Shown in pieces: positions 17,066-26,200 of a stretch of 49,723 bases of DNA (position 1 is its first letter; every line of letters starts with the position of its first letter). Both the position numbers and the translations under genes were made by a program. Origin of the DNA: Calothrix sp. FI2-JRJ7. Lineage in GTDB: Bacteria > Cyanobacteriota > Cyanobacteriia > Cyanobacteriales > Nostocaceae. The stretch covers positions 1-49,723 of the forward strand of contig JAHHGX010000029.1 of NCBI GenBank assembly GCA_019359675.1, read 5' to 3'. Under the pieces are notes generated by a model. It was not told the origin of the DNA and searched no databases. It was given only the letters and a program-made list of their open reading frames with translations.

Positions 17066-17490
17066 TTATATTGGGTTTCGATTAACTACCCCGCCGCGTC
17101 GGCGGACGGGGTTTCTAATACCCCATCCACTTTCGATGCGCGAGCTTTGACGCTTCTTTTGCCCTAGTTGCTTCATCGAACCAGTCTGCTTACGCTTTTT
17201 GGTCGAGTCAGTAGAGCTAGAACATCCACAGTCTTCGAGGCGCATTCCACACCCCGGTTGCACATCCGTAGCAACGTTGTACATCACCATCACAGAACCT
17301 TTATCACGCTGTATCTCAAATTTACACTTACTACAAACATGATGTCGGTTGGAGAGTTCTGCCCAATCTTTATGAACTTTTCCACATTTTGGGCAACGCT
17401 GTGATGGTTTGATTTTTTTAGTCGGAAGAATAAGCATCAAACCACCTTTTTGCTCAATTTTGTAAGCAATCATTTGGTTTAATGCACCAA
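17066..17490 (-). pseudogene. 3' remnant of an IS200/IS605-type tnpB gene
   Basis: The leftward frame holds the C-terminal third of a TnpB/OrfB protein: ALNQMIAYKIEQKGG, then the zinc finger RCPKCGKVHKDWAELSN with a matching VCSKCKFEI, then RDKGSVMVMYNVATD with the last catalytic Asp. The first two thirds of the RuvC-like nuclease are missing. At about 17490 the sequence changes into another gene remnant read the other way, so the break is a recombination or insertion point. A GC-rich hairpin (about 17090-17112, CCCCGCCG...CGGGG) lies in the last codons, where the right end and the guide-RNA scaffold of such elements would be. No tnpA is present. Confidence 0.85.
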
Positions 17491-17831
17491 AACCTATAGA
17501 AGGTGAAGATAAAGATAAAGATAAAGAGTTAGCACGCATCGAAGCAACTAATCGTGAGCTAGAAAGAAAACTCGCAGATATTAAAGAACGTTATACACTC
17601 AAAGTCTCTGCTGAATTGTATAGTGCTATTGTATTACATCTGCCAACAGTACATATCACCTGTACTCTCCAAAAAAAGAAAGCAAAAAGAGATATAACCT
17701 TAGTTTGGAAACCATTTACTAAAATATTGGAACCTTTACACTGTGAGGTAACAGGAGAACGAATATACAAATTTTACCTCGACGAGAAAGATGGAAAAAT
17801 AATAAGCGCCAAACATTGGGAATCTTATTAA
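17478..17831 (+). pseudogene. 3' remnant of an unrecognised coiled-coil protein gene
   Basis: A rightward open frame with no start of its own reads EGEDKDKDKELARIEATNRE, LERKLADIKERYTLKVS, SAIVLHLPTVHITCTLQ, TLVWKPFTKILEPLHC, EVTGERIYKFYLDEKDG and ends HWESY at 17831. The first part is charged and likely coiled-coil; the rest looks like a folded C-terminal domain. Internal ATG 17616 is not a convincing start. Codon use and the protein-like composition suggest a real gene whose 5' part was replaced by the tnpB fragment. I do not recognise the family. Confidence 0.6.
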
Positions 17832-18006
17832 TGAATTTTATTGCTATATGGGAGATACTAAAAGAAACATTTTTAGAATGGAGCAAAAATAAAGTCTCAA
17901 TTCTCTCATTAACCTGATTATATTATTTTTCGGCGCCTCTGGGGTTTTTGCCCAACTCCAAGAAGCTTTTAACATTATTTGGGCAATTTTCCAAAACATA
18001 AAATAA
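17831..18006 (+). pseudogene. Internally deleted YihY/BrkB-family membrane protein
   Basis: Starting at ATG 17831 the first twenty or so residues read NFIAIWEILKETFLEWSKNK and soon stop. A second frame then gives IILFFGASGVFAQLQEAFNI followed by IWAIFQNIK and TAA 18004-18006. Both pieces match parts of YihY/BrkB (UPF0761) inner-membrane proteins, where FGASGVFxQLQxAxNxIW is very conserved and lies about 120 residues after the N-terminal segment. So most of the middle and all of the C-terminus are lost. No product is expected. Confidence 0.78.
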
Positions 18007-18066
18007 CACAAAATACGTCAAAAGTCAAGCTGTTGATTTACAAGAACATATGGTCAAAAAAGAATT

Positions 18067-18116
18067 ATTACCAAATTAATTGGTAATTTAGTAAAAAGTT
18101 GGTAGTATACTACCAA
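18067..18116. promoter_or_regulatory. Double inverted repeat, putative operator of the mod operon
   Basis: Two palindromes share the half-site TTGGTA: ATTACCAA...TTGGTAAT at 18067-18087 and TTGGTAGTATACTACCAA at 18099-18116, the second a perfect 18-bp palindrome ending 17 bases before the modA start. The second contains TATACT, which could be a -10 box, so a protein bound there would block the promoter. No molybdenum-cofactor riboswitch was recognised. The regulator is unknown. Confidence 0.55.
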
Positions 18117-18133
18117 GCGTTAATTTTACGACA

Positions 18134-18937
18134 ATGATGAACAGAAGACGGATTTTTGCTTTGATTGGTGCGGCGATTGCGAGTATGTTACTGGCGATAG
18201 GGGCTTCGCTATTAATTCCCTCGATATCAACTTTGGTAGCGCAATCGAACACTACTTTGTTGGTATCGACGGCTGCCAGCTTAAAAGACGCGGTGGAAGA
18301 AATAAAAACAAACTACCAACAAAGTCAGTCAGAAGTTAGAATTAATTTTAATTTTGGCGCCTCTGGTGCATTGCTGCAACAAATCCAGCAAGGCGCCCCA
18401 GCTGATATATTTATCTCTGCTGGAAAAAAGCAGGTAGATACTTTGGAACAAGCAGGAAAGTTGGTTCCAAATACTCGCGGCATTTTAGCAAAGAACCGTT
18501 TAGTATTAATTGTGCCTAGAAATAGCACTGGAATGACAAGTTTCTTTGATCTTACTAAAAATAATATTAGAAAAATTGCCATTGGTGAACCTAGGAGTGT
18601 ACCAGCAGGACAATATGCTGAACAAGTTCTGCAAAAGTTAAAGATTTATGACAAAGTGAAATCGAAATTCGTTTACGCTAATAATGTACGCCAAGTTTTA
18701 GCTGCCGTAGAATCTGGTAATGCTGATGCGGGTTTGGTTTATCGAACTGATGCGGCAATTTCTAACAAAATTAAAACAGTTGTTGCAGCTTCAGAAACAT
18801 ATCATTCACCTATTGTGTATCCAATGGCAGTATTGAAACAGAGTAAAAATGTGAAAGCGGCAACAGAGTTTGTACAGTATTTATCTAGTGAGCAGGCTAA
18901 AGGTGTTCTCAAAAAATACGGGTTTATTCTGCCTTAG
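18134..18937 (+). CDS. modA: Molybdate ABC transporter substrate-binding protein ModA
   Basis: 267 residues. A signal peptide (positively charged MMNRRR, a hydrophobic core, cleavage likely after VAQS) exports it to the periplasm. Family motifs: TAASLKDAVEEI (oxyanion-binding serine), NFGASGALLQQIQQGAPADIF in two parts (FGASGALLQQI and GAPADIFISAG), IAIGEPRSVPAGQYAEQVL and ESGNADAGLVYRTDA. It binds molybdate, or tungstate, for import. Two ATG codons occur in tandem (18134, 18137). modBC begins 17 bases after the stop, so the two form an operon behind the palindromic operator-like sequence. Confidence 0.94.
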   Translation: MMNRRRIFALIGAAIASMLLAIGASLLIPSISTLVAQSNTTLLVSTAASLKDAVEEIKTNYQQSQSEVRINFNFGASGALLQQIQQGAPADIFISAGKKQVDTLEQAGKLVPNTRGILAKNRLVLIVPRNSTGMTSFFDLTKNNIRKIAIGEPRSVPAGQYAEQVLQKLKIYDKVKSKFVYANNVRQVLAAVESGNADAGLVYRTDAAISNKIKTVVAASETYHSPIVYPMAVLKQSKNVKAATEFVQYLSSEQAKGVLKKYGFILP

Positions 18938-18954
18938 TAATATTTAACATAACT

Positions 18955-20799
18955 ATGCCTCAAGATTTAACTCCCCTTTGGATATCAGTAAAAACTTCTT
19001 TGCTAGCAACATTTATTACCTTCTTTGCTGGTATTGCTGCTGCTTATTGGATGTTGGGATATCGCGGTAAAGCCAAATCCTTTATTGAGGGAATATTTGT
19101 TTCTCCGTTGATTTTACCTCCTACAGTTGTTGGCTTTTTGCTGTTGATGTTTTTTGGTAAATATGGAATAGCGGGGCAATTTCTGGATAAATTTGGAGGA
19201 TTTAGTGTTGTTTTTAACTGGTACGGCGCCGCAATTGCTGCAACTGTAGTTTCCTTTCCGTTAATGTATCGCACAGCGTTAGGGGCTTTTGAACAAATTG
19301 ACGAAAATCTTTTATTAGTAGCGAAAACTCTTGGCGCCAAACAATCAACAATATTTTGGCGCATTATGTTACCCTTATCGCTACCTGGAGTTTTAGCGGG
19401 GACAACATTAGCTTTTGCTCGTGCGTTGGGAGAGTTTGGCGCCACATTAATGTTAGCTGGTAATATTCCAGGTCAAACCCAAACAATGCCATTAGCGATT
19501 TACTTTGCCGTAGAAGGGGGAGCAAACAATGAGGCTTGGTTTTGGTCGCTGGTAATAATGTGTACATCATTATCAGGAATTATTGGAGCAAATGTTTGGC
19601 AAGAATTACGCAAGAAAACGGTAAGACCTAAAAAACAAGGAAAATTTACTCAAGACCAAATAAATCATACAGATGCGATAAATTGTACAGACGTGATAAA
19701 TCAAGACGTGATAAATCACGTCTCTACGAATTCACCTCTTATCGTTGATATTTATAAACAACTTCCTGATTTTGAACTACGAATATCATTTAATGCAGAC
19801 AACCAACCTTTAGGGTTATTGGGGGGTTCAGGCGCCGGAAAAAGTATGATTTTACGTTGTTTGGCAGGAGTAGAAACACCAACACAAGGGAAAATTATTT
19901 TGAATGGCAAAGTTCTATTTGACTCTGAACGTAAAATTAATATACCTTCACGCGAGCGCAAGATAGGTTTTGTAGTTCAAAATTACGCTCTGTTTCCTCA
20001 TATGACAGTAGCAGAAAATATTGCCTTTGGTTTACAGAAAAAATTATCTAGTAAAGCAATCAGACAACAAGTAGAATCTCAATTAATAGCTTTACAATTA
20101 TCAGGACTAGGTGACAGATATCCTCACCAACTTTCTGGAGGACAACAACAAAGAGTTGCATTAGCAAGAGCGTTAGCTTCACAACCAGAAGCACTACTAT
20201 TAGATGAACCATTTTCAGCGCTGGATACTTACTTACGAAGTCAACTCGAACAAGAAATGGTCGCAAAACTTGCTGATTACGGTGGTGTATCTTTATTTGT
20301 AACCCATAATATGGAAGAAGCCTATCGAGTTTGCTCAAACCTATTGGTATTAGAGCAAGGCAAAGCTATACAATATGGTTCTAAACATGAAATTTTTGAA
20401 CGACCACAAACCGTTACCGTTGCACAAATTACAGGTTGTAAAAACTTTTCCAAAGCTGTTATTAACCAGTTTGAACAAGTAGAAGCTATTGATTGGGGTT
20501 GCACATTGCGAGTAATTGAACCAATCCCTTATAATTCAGCTAATATTGCCATCCGCGCACATCAAATTACTTTCACCAACGATTCAAATCAAGAAAATAC
20601 ATTTCCATGTTGGTTAGCAAATAGCATCGAAACCCCGCACCGAATGACATTATTTTTAAAATTACACAATCCTCCTGAAAGCAAAAGCGATTATCATTTG
20701 CAAGCAGAAATATTTAAAGAAAAATGGGCGACAATTAAAGACCGACCTTTACCTTGGTATGTACGTTTAGATTCCCTACGATTGATTTTAATGGAGTAA
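18955..20799 (+). CDS. modBC: Fused molybdate permease-ATPase ModBC
   Basis: 614 residues joining two usual ABC subunits. Residues 1-220 are ModB: five membrane helices with FVSPLILPPTVVGFLLL and the ATPase-contact region VAKTLGAKQSTIFWRIMLPLS, then ALGEFGATLMLAGNIPG. Residues from about 263 are ModC: Walker A GGSGAGKS, Q-loop VVQNYALFPHMTV, signature [15 protein letters not shown], Walker B ALLLDEPFSALD, switch FVTHNMEEA, and a C-terminal oxyanion-sensing-like region. Such fusions are known in heterocystous cyanobacteria. The linker (about 222-262) is odd: it holds repeated DAIN/DVIN units and a palindromic dispersed repeat that encodes DVINHVST. It supplies molybdate for nitrate reductase and nitrogenase cofactors. 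Confidence 0.95.
   Translation: MPQDLTPLWISVKTSLLATFITFFAGIAAAYWMLGYRGKAKSFIEGIFVSPLILPPTVVGFLLLMFFGKYGIAGQFLDKFGGFSVVFNWYGAAIAATVVSFPLMYRTALGAFEQIDENLLLVAKTLGAKQSTIFWRIMLPLSLPGVLAGTTLAFARALGEFGATLMLAGNIPGQTQTMPLAIYFAVEGGANNEAWFWSLVIMCTSLSGIIGANVWQELRKKTVRPKKQGKFTQDQINHTDAINCTDVINQDVINHVSTNSPLIVDIYKQLPDFELRISFNADNQPLGLLGGSGAGKSMILRCLAGVETPTQGKIILNGKVLFDSERKINIPSRERKIGFVVQNYALFPHMTVAENIAFGLQKKLSSKAIRQQVESQLIALQLSGLGDRYPHQLSGGQQQRVALARALASQPEALLLDEPFSALDTYLRSQLEQEMVAKLADYGGVSLFVTHNMEEAYRVCSNLLVLEQGKAIQYGSKHEIFERPQTVTVAQITGCKNFSKAVINQFEQVEAIDWGCTLRVIEPIPYNSANIAIRAHQITFTNDSNQENTFPCWLANSIETPHRMTLFLKLHNPPESKSDYHLQAEIFKEKWATIKDRPLPWYVRLDSLRLILME
19704..19723. repeat. GACGTGAT palindrome inside the modBC linker
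   Basis: AGACGTGAT, AA, ATCACGTCT is a perfect 20-bp palindrome, followed by CTAC as in other members of the GTAGAGACG family. A shorter ACGTGATAAATC unit precedes it. It is translated in frame as DVINHVST, the same peptide given by the copy at 29774-29801. Confidence 0.85.
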
Positions 20800-21290
20800 A
20801 ACATAGTAACTTACATTTAAGTTATTATATACCAACTAAGTAAGTGATGGAGGCTTTATAGTGATTAAGGGACTCTCGAAAATTTAAAACATCTTATTTG
20901 CACTAATTTGTGAACCGTGGTTCACATTTATCTATATGTAGTACAAAAAACTATAATAAAATTATATTATTGTTTGCGCTCAAACAAAAACACCTTGAAT
21001 CTCATTAGATAAAAAACTGTACTTTTAGCAACACTTCGTAAATTACAAATTTTCTTTACTGCGTTTAGTACTAATAATAACTAAATATAAAATTTCCTCA
21101 CAATTTCCTCAAATTAATCACTTATAACCGAGATATAGCGTAACTTACATCTTGCACCTTGCGCTTATTGAGAATAAAAGAGCTTGTAACCTTTATTTTT
21201 GCGTAGGGTGGGCACTGCCCACCTTACCCTTGTTGAGAAGGTGCAAGATGTCAGGTAACGCCAAGCGGGAGAAATTGTGAGGTAGCAACT
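20800..21290. other. Intergenic after modBC
   Basis: Just past the stop a seven-base stem (TAACTTA, loop CATT, TAAGTTA at 20807-20824) followed by TTAT may be a weak terminator. The rest is AT-rich without a gene; the MITE at 21138-21261 fills its end, next to the membrane protein start. Confidence 0.45.
21138..21261. repeat. MITE-like element, TATCTTGCACC family, copy B
   Basis: Ends GCGTAACTTACATCTTGCACC (21 bases, shown as CGTAACTTACATCTTGCACC) at 21138-21158 and the near-complement at 21240-21261. Inside is a second palindrome, GTAGGGTGGGCA with TGCCCACCTTAC. About 124 bp, no gene. Related to 798-961 and 45418-45632. Confidence 0.68.
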
Positions 21291-21926
21291 ATGAAACGGC
21301 GCCGTATAAGCCATTGGAATAGCTTAATTTTGTGGGAACGTTGGGTGCTAGCAACATCGATTGCTTCTTTAATGAATTTAGCGATAGTAGCTGTAGTAGG
21401 TATTGTAATCAGCCGTGTTGGTTACATTCAGGGTACTTTTACCTTACTTGGCGCCTTAGAGGGAATAATTTTAGGGTCTGCTCAATGGCTTGTTCTTCGT
21501 CGTTATATTCGACATTCTGCTCAATGGATTGTAGCTACATTAATTGGCTGTTTGTTGGCTTGGTTTACTGGGCTAACTATTAGTACTTTAATGGCACTTG
21601 CTTATGCTGGCACCTCGAATATAACAGTATTTATCCAAGGATTAGTTTTGGTTGGTGCTGGTTTAGGAGTAGTGCTGGGATTCTGCCAATGGCTTGTACT
21701 AAGGACTCAAATTCGTTTTTCAATTTGGTGGGTAAGTGTTAATGCTCTTGCTTGGGCTTTGGGTTTATTAATAGCATTTGTTGGCGCCGGGATGGTAAGG
21801 GATAGTTTAAGTGTTCAAACTACTCTTATCACCCCTGCGACTGGAGCAACAATGGGCGCCGTGATTGGTGGAATAACAGGTATTGCTTTAGTTTGGTTGT
21901 TAAAACTACAAAAAGCACAGATTTAA
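21291..21926 (+). CDS. Membrane protein with internal repeats, unknown function
   Basis: 211 residues with about six hydrophobic segments. A unit is repeated: LGALEGIILGSAQWLVLRRY near residue 53 and GAGLGVVLGFCQWLVLRTQI near residue 123, and a weaker GATMGAVIGGITGIALVWLL at the end. The pattern G-x3-G-x2-LG-x2-QWLVLR points to an internal duplication with glycine-rich helices. I recall similar uncharacterised cyanobacterial membrane proteins with QWLVLR motifs, but no function is known to me. ATG 21291 is preceded by a GAGG run. It is not obviously part of an operon. Confidence 0.7.
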   Translation: MKRRRISHWNSLILWERWVLATSIASLMNLAIVAVVGIVISRVGYIQGTFTLLGALEGIILGSAQWLVLRRYIRHSAQWIVATLIGCLLAWFTGLTISTLMALAYAGTSNITVFIQGLVLVGAGLGVVLGFCQWLVLRTQIRFSIWWVSVNALAWALGLLIAFVGAGMVRDSLSVQTTLITPATGATMGAVIGGITGIALVWLLKLQKAQI

Positions 21927-22285
21927 CTAAAAATTTCAAATTCCTCAAAAATTACTCAAATTATTTTTTTAATCTCAAAAAATTTCTATAAAAGCGCAGC
22001 GCGCGTTTGACTAGTAGGTAAATTATAAAGCTAACACTAGGGTTATATCAATGCCATCTATTAATTTATTAGCAGTTTTTAAGCCATAGAATTATTGGCG
22101 AAGCGGTTTTATTACCCTCCTTGGCAACCCATTTATCATTTGGAGATATTCTTGTTGACTCAAGCTTACAGCCACTTCTTTTAACTAATATTGCATTTAC
22201 CGATACTAGTTTCTATTGCTCAATATTGGTGCAAATTTGGAATGCCTATATTTGGAATTATTATTGCTCTGTTAAATCCAAAAAT
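21927..22285. other. Intergenic, possible short gene scraps
   Basis: About 360 bases before the multicopper oxidase remnant. One forward frame near 22190-22285 reads LVSIAQYWCKFGMPIFGIII then ALLNPKI and stop, which looks like the end of a membrane protein gene but has no start. Nothing else is supported. Confidence 0.35.
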
Positions 22286-22830
22286 ATGAGAAAACCACAA
22301 TTTTTCCTTTTAATTGCGATTGCGGTTTTACAATTAAATATTTTACTTAATTTTGGTATGCCTTTAATCACAAATGCATTAATTACGGCTACCAATTCTT
22401 TACTAGACCCTGCGACTCAACCCAAATTCTTAAATTCTTTGCCATCTCCTGTAAAAATAGATGCTACAAAAGGCGAAAAATTCAATGTTGAGATGAGTCA
22501 AAGCGAGCAATGCCTTGGATTATATCCCAGTGCTGGTACAGATGGCGTGTATGGTACTCTTGATGATGTACGCTTAAACACAACTATTTGGAGCTATAGC
22601 TTACAAGCTCAAACAGGTGTTACCAACTTTGCTCCCACATTTGTTGCCCTGAAAGAATGTACCGATAGAGGTCTTGTGGTCAAATAAGTTACCTCAAAAC
22701 GGACACTTATTACAAGTAGATAAAAGCATTATTACAGAATCTGTAAAAAAGCTCTTGAACAAGGATATGTCCCCACAGTGACGCACTTACATGGTAGTCA
22801 TACTGAGTCCGCAAGCAACATACGAAACAA
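22286..22830 (+). pseudogene. 5' remnant of a multicopper oxidase, frameshifted
   Basis: From ATG 22286 there is a signal-like hydrophobic stretch (MRKPQFFLLIAIAVLQLNIL), then LLDPATQPKFLNSLPSP, KIDATKGEKFNVEMSQ and TTIWSYSLQAQTG, and FAPTFVA, as in large bacterial multicopper oxidases. The frame stops at about 22685; another frame continues WSNKLPQNGHLLQVDKS, and after a second shift comes KALEQGYVPTVTHLHGSHTE, with the HLHG copper-ligand motif. The match ends near 22830, before the rest of domain 1 and all later domains. So two frameshifts and a large 3' deletion are visible. The intact family oxidises metals or phenols in the periplasm. Confidence 0.82.
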
Positions 22831-22862
22831 GCGCTCTAAGCATTGTAGAGCGCTTGTTTTGA
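22827..22862. terminator. Hairpin between the oxidase remnant and tRNA-Cys
   Basis: ACAAGCGCTCTA pairs with TAGAGCGCTTGT across AGCATTG-like loop bases, with TTTT following on the forward strand and TTTC on the reverse. It lies about 16 bases past the 3' end of the leftward tRNA-Cys gene and probably ends that transcript; it also marks the break point of the oxidase remnant. Confidence 0.7.
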
Positions 22863-22877
22863 GGTTATCTACTTTAA

Positions 22878-22949
<72 letters not shown>

Positions 22950-23227
22950 GTATTCACAGATTATATCATATCACGTGCGCGTTTATTATTCAAATAATTT
23001 TTATATTCTGCCTTGCATCAACCTGTAATGCGGCGCCTCGAAGTGTTTGTAGGTAGCAATGCAATTAGTATAAAATAGCTATATTATTCATCTTACAGGA
23101 CGCACTACGCTAATCAGTTTACCAATTAATGGCTCTGACACCAAAATAGCTGCATGAATTCGTTGTGCTAAAGCGTTTCGGTTTGCATCATAAACATGGC
23201 TATCCCACAATGTAATTAATTTATTAT
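22950..23227. other. Intergenic between the surface-protein operon and tRNA-Cys
   Basis: About 280 bases after the operon terminator. A 66-codon leftward frame (23088-23288) lies beyond and across the terminator and has no motif, so I do not call it. The tRNA-Cys promoter should lie near 22950-23000. Confidence 0.45.
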
Positions 23228-23264
23228 TAAAAAAATACCTCTGATTTTGATAAGTCAGAGGTAT
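23228..23264 (-). terminator. Terminator of the five-gene surface-protein operon
   Basis: On the reverse strand TACCTCTGA pairs with TCAGAGGTA across a ten-base loop and runs into seven T residues. It begins about 28 bases after the stop of the last operon gene. Confidence 0.92.
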
Positions 23265-23291
23265 AAGTTTAGTTTGAGGTGTGAGCAAAAA

Positions 23292-26200
23292 TTAATCAAC
23301 TGTCGCGCGGAAGCGAATGAAGCCATAAGAACCAGAATTGGAGTTTCCAACTTGGAAATAAGCGGCGCCACGATTATTATTTGTACCTGAACATGCTGCG
23401 GGGAAAGTTGCTGTATAAAATCCAGATGCACCTGCCGAAGGTGGATTGTCTGCGATTGAACTTGTTGCCCCTCCATTCAAATTTAGTTGCATTGTGCCAG
23501 AAACGTAGGTCTGGTTTGCAGGTACAAAGTCGCAGAAGCTAAGACTTTGTGCAGGAATTCCACCATCAACGAGGAAGTAAATTGTATATTCAACTTCATC
23601 TTTAGGAGCAGGTACCCCAGGATTTACAGGAATTTGATTACCTGTAATGGCTCCTAACAGGTAAGTATTTGCATTTGGAGTCCAGCCAACAGTACTATCA
23701 TCATTGACATCTGCGGCTAAATCGTTGTAACCACCAATAGAGGTTACTGTTGCACTTCCAAACTTTTTAACACCTGTAATTCGTTTCACCAAACGTACAC
23801 GAGGGGCAATTTTACTAATTGTTGGGTCATTAGCTGTGGGTGTAACTGGGTCATCACTTTTAATATCCCCAACACCATCGCTAGAAATTACTGCCTGGTT
23901 GGATACTGTTGTTACACCATTTGGTAATGGGTCATTCACTTTGACACGGAATTTAATCGTACTGCTGCTGTCTGCTGCTGTAGTACCTAAAGTCCCACCT
24001 GTAGTACTACTTGCTCCTGTTCCTAATCTAAATACAACTTGGGTACCCGTAAATTCTGCTTGGTCGTTTGCTAATGTGTCGCTTTTGGCTCCGTTATTGG
24101 CGCCAGCAGAAATATCTAACGTATTGGGAACATAAGTTGTATTAGAAGGAATTGTATCTCTAAGAATGACGTTATTTCTTGGTGTTGTAGTACTAGTATT
24201 TTTTACGACAACTGTGTATTCGAGAATATCCCCTGGAGTTGAAACTTGATTTTGTAAAGGGGTAGTACCGCCAGATTTATCGCTGTCTACTACCAAGGTT
24301 ACGCTTTTGTCAGCCGTTAAAGTACTTGATGGAACAATAGTAACGTCTTCTCCTGTGTTAGCAGGAACAGTCCCATCGTAAGTGGTAGATACTGTAACAG
24401 CAGTATTGGGTACAGTTGTAACCCCGGCGCTTGGGTTAACATATTTAGCACTAGCCACAACACTGTTGTTGTACTTTCCAGGTGCAGTCCCATTGGCAAT
24501 ATCCGCATTAAAGGTAATAGAAACACTGCCTCCTGGAGGAATCGTAAAGTCTTTCCACTCAGGTTTAGATGCTGTCCCGGTACTAGTGACAGTAGTAGGT
24601 CCACTGGCGCCTCCTGTATATACTGGTGTAATCGGTACGGCTGTATGCGTAAATCCCGCAGGTAGAGAATCATCAGTAATTACTACTTCACGAGCTTCTG
24701 GACGATTATTTCCACTAGGATTAGAAACTGTAATAGTATAAGTTGCTGTACCTGGCGCCGCCATTGGACCAGGCGTTGAAGTGGTTTTTGCTGCCTGAAT
24801 TAAGCAATTGGCGCCAGAGATACTAGTGGTAGCATCTGTGGGTGTTGTAGCTACTGGTCCAATTACACCAGAACCTGCTGTTGCGCCACCAAACTCAGTA
24901 GCATTGTTATTTGTTGTTCCAGGTTGACCACCACTCAAGTTAATTGTTGTAGTATTAGAGCTAATGTATACTGCACCACCACCACCACCACCACCAGGCC
25001 CGTGAGGAGAACCGCCACCCGTATTAGTACCGCCTTTACCACCCGAAGCGTTAATGGTAATACCACTGGGTATAGTACTATTCTGGGAAATTACTAAAAC
25101 GCTACCACCAGCACCACCACCACCACTAGCATCTTGTAATGGAACTTGAGTAGGTGTGGCACCATTCGCGTTAATTGTGCCCGTACCTGTAATTGTACGC
25201 GCCCGTAACATCACAATACCACCACCAGCGGCGCCGCTACTAGCATAGCCATTACCAGTTGGAGTACCAGTACCATCATTAGTAACACCAGCACCTCCAC
25301 CTCCACCTAAGACCAAGCGACGAGCAGAAGCAGGGAAAGGAGCACCACCATCTCCACCATAGGGCAATGCACTTCTCCAAGTTCTACCGCCTTTACCACC
25401 TAGACCGCCATTACTACCACCACCACCACCAGAATTATTATCATTAAGTCTAGGTTCTCCGTCTGTACCACCACCACCAGCATTTCCTGGCGCACCACGA
25501 CCGTAACTACCATTCGGATAACCCTCTAATCCTGTATCTAGAGGTTGGGTTAAAGTTAGATCATATAAATATCTTGGTGTACCTGCGGTTCCTTCTCCTT
25601 TGGAAGCGTTGACGTTCACGCTTGAAGGTGTTACTACATCTTCGTTACTTCTGCCACTATTATTACCAGCTCCTGTTAACTTGCGACCAGCACCACCCCG
25701 AAAGCCTAGACCATTAACGTCGATTTGTCCGCCACTAAAAGTTAGTTGTCCAGCGACATCGACGGCAACTATACCGCCTGTTTGACCATTCCAAGGTGCA
25801 GCAGTAATTCTACCAGTAACATTCAAATTATTGTACTGGGGAACTCGAATTACTTGATACCGTTTTTGTCCTTGAGTACCAAAATCACTATTACCGTAGC
25901 TATTGACAAGCGGAGAAGTCAGAGTAATTGTACCACCGCTCAAACCAACATCATTAGCGGCAACAGCGTACTCAAAGTTTCCAGCAGTAAAGTTTGTGGT
26001 TGAGTTTCCATTAACTACACCACCCGCAGGATAGTTTGTTGCTCCTTGATTAGGGTTGTTAGCAGCGCTCCCATCACCATATGAATTGGTATTTGTGGAA
26101 TCAATATCTGCACCCTGCATTTGGATGATTAGCAGTAAGTCACCTTTTTGAATTCCAGATGCTCCGGTTCCAGCACCAACACTAACACTGGTTGAACCTG

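Noticed and set aside
17840-18133. Molybdenum-cofactor riboswitch before modA
   Set aside because: The modA leader is too short, and the only structures are DNA-like palindromes close to the start.
23088-23288. 66-codon reverse frame after the glycine-rich protein
   Set aside because: It starts before and runs across the operon terminator and has no motif or ribosome-binding site.
24382-24741. Forward frames of 85-119 codons opposite the 1050-residue protein
   Set aside because: Repetitive Gly/Thr/Val codons leave few stops on the other strand; the real frame has a signal peptide and DUF11 domains.
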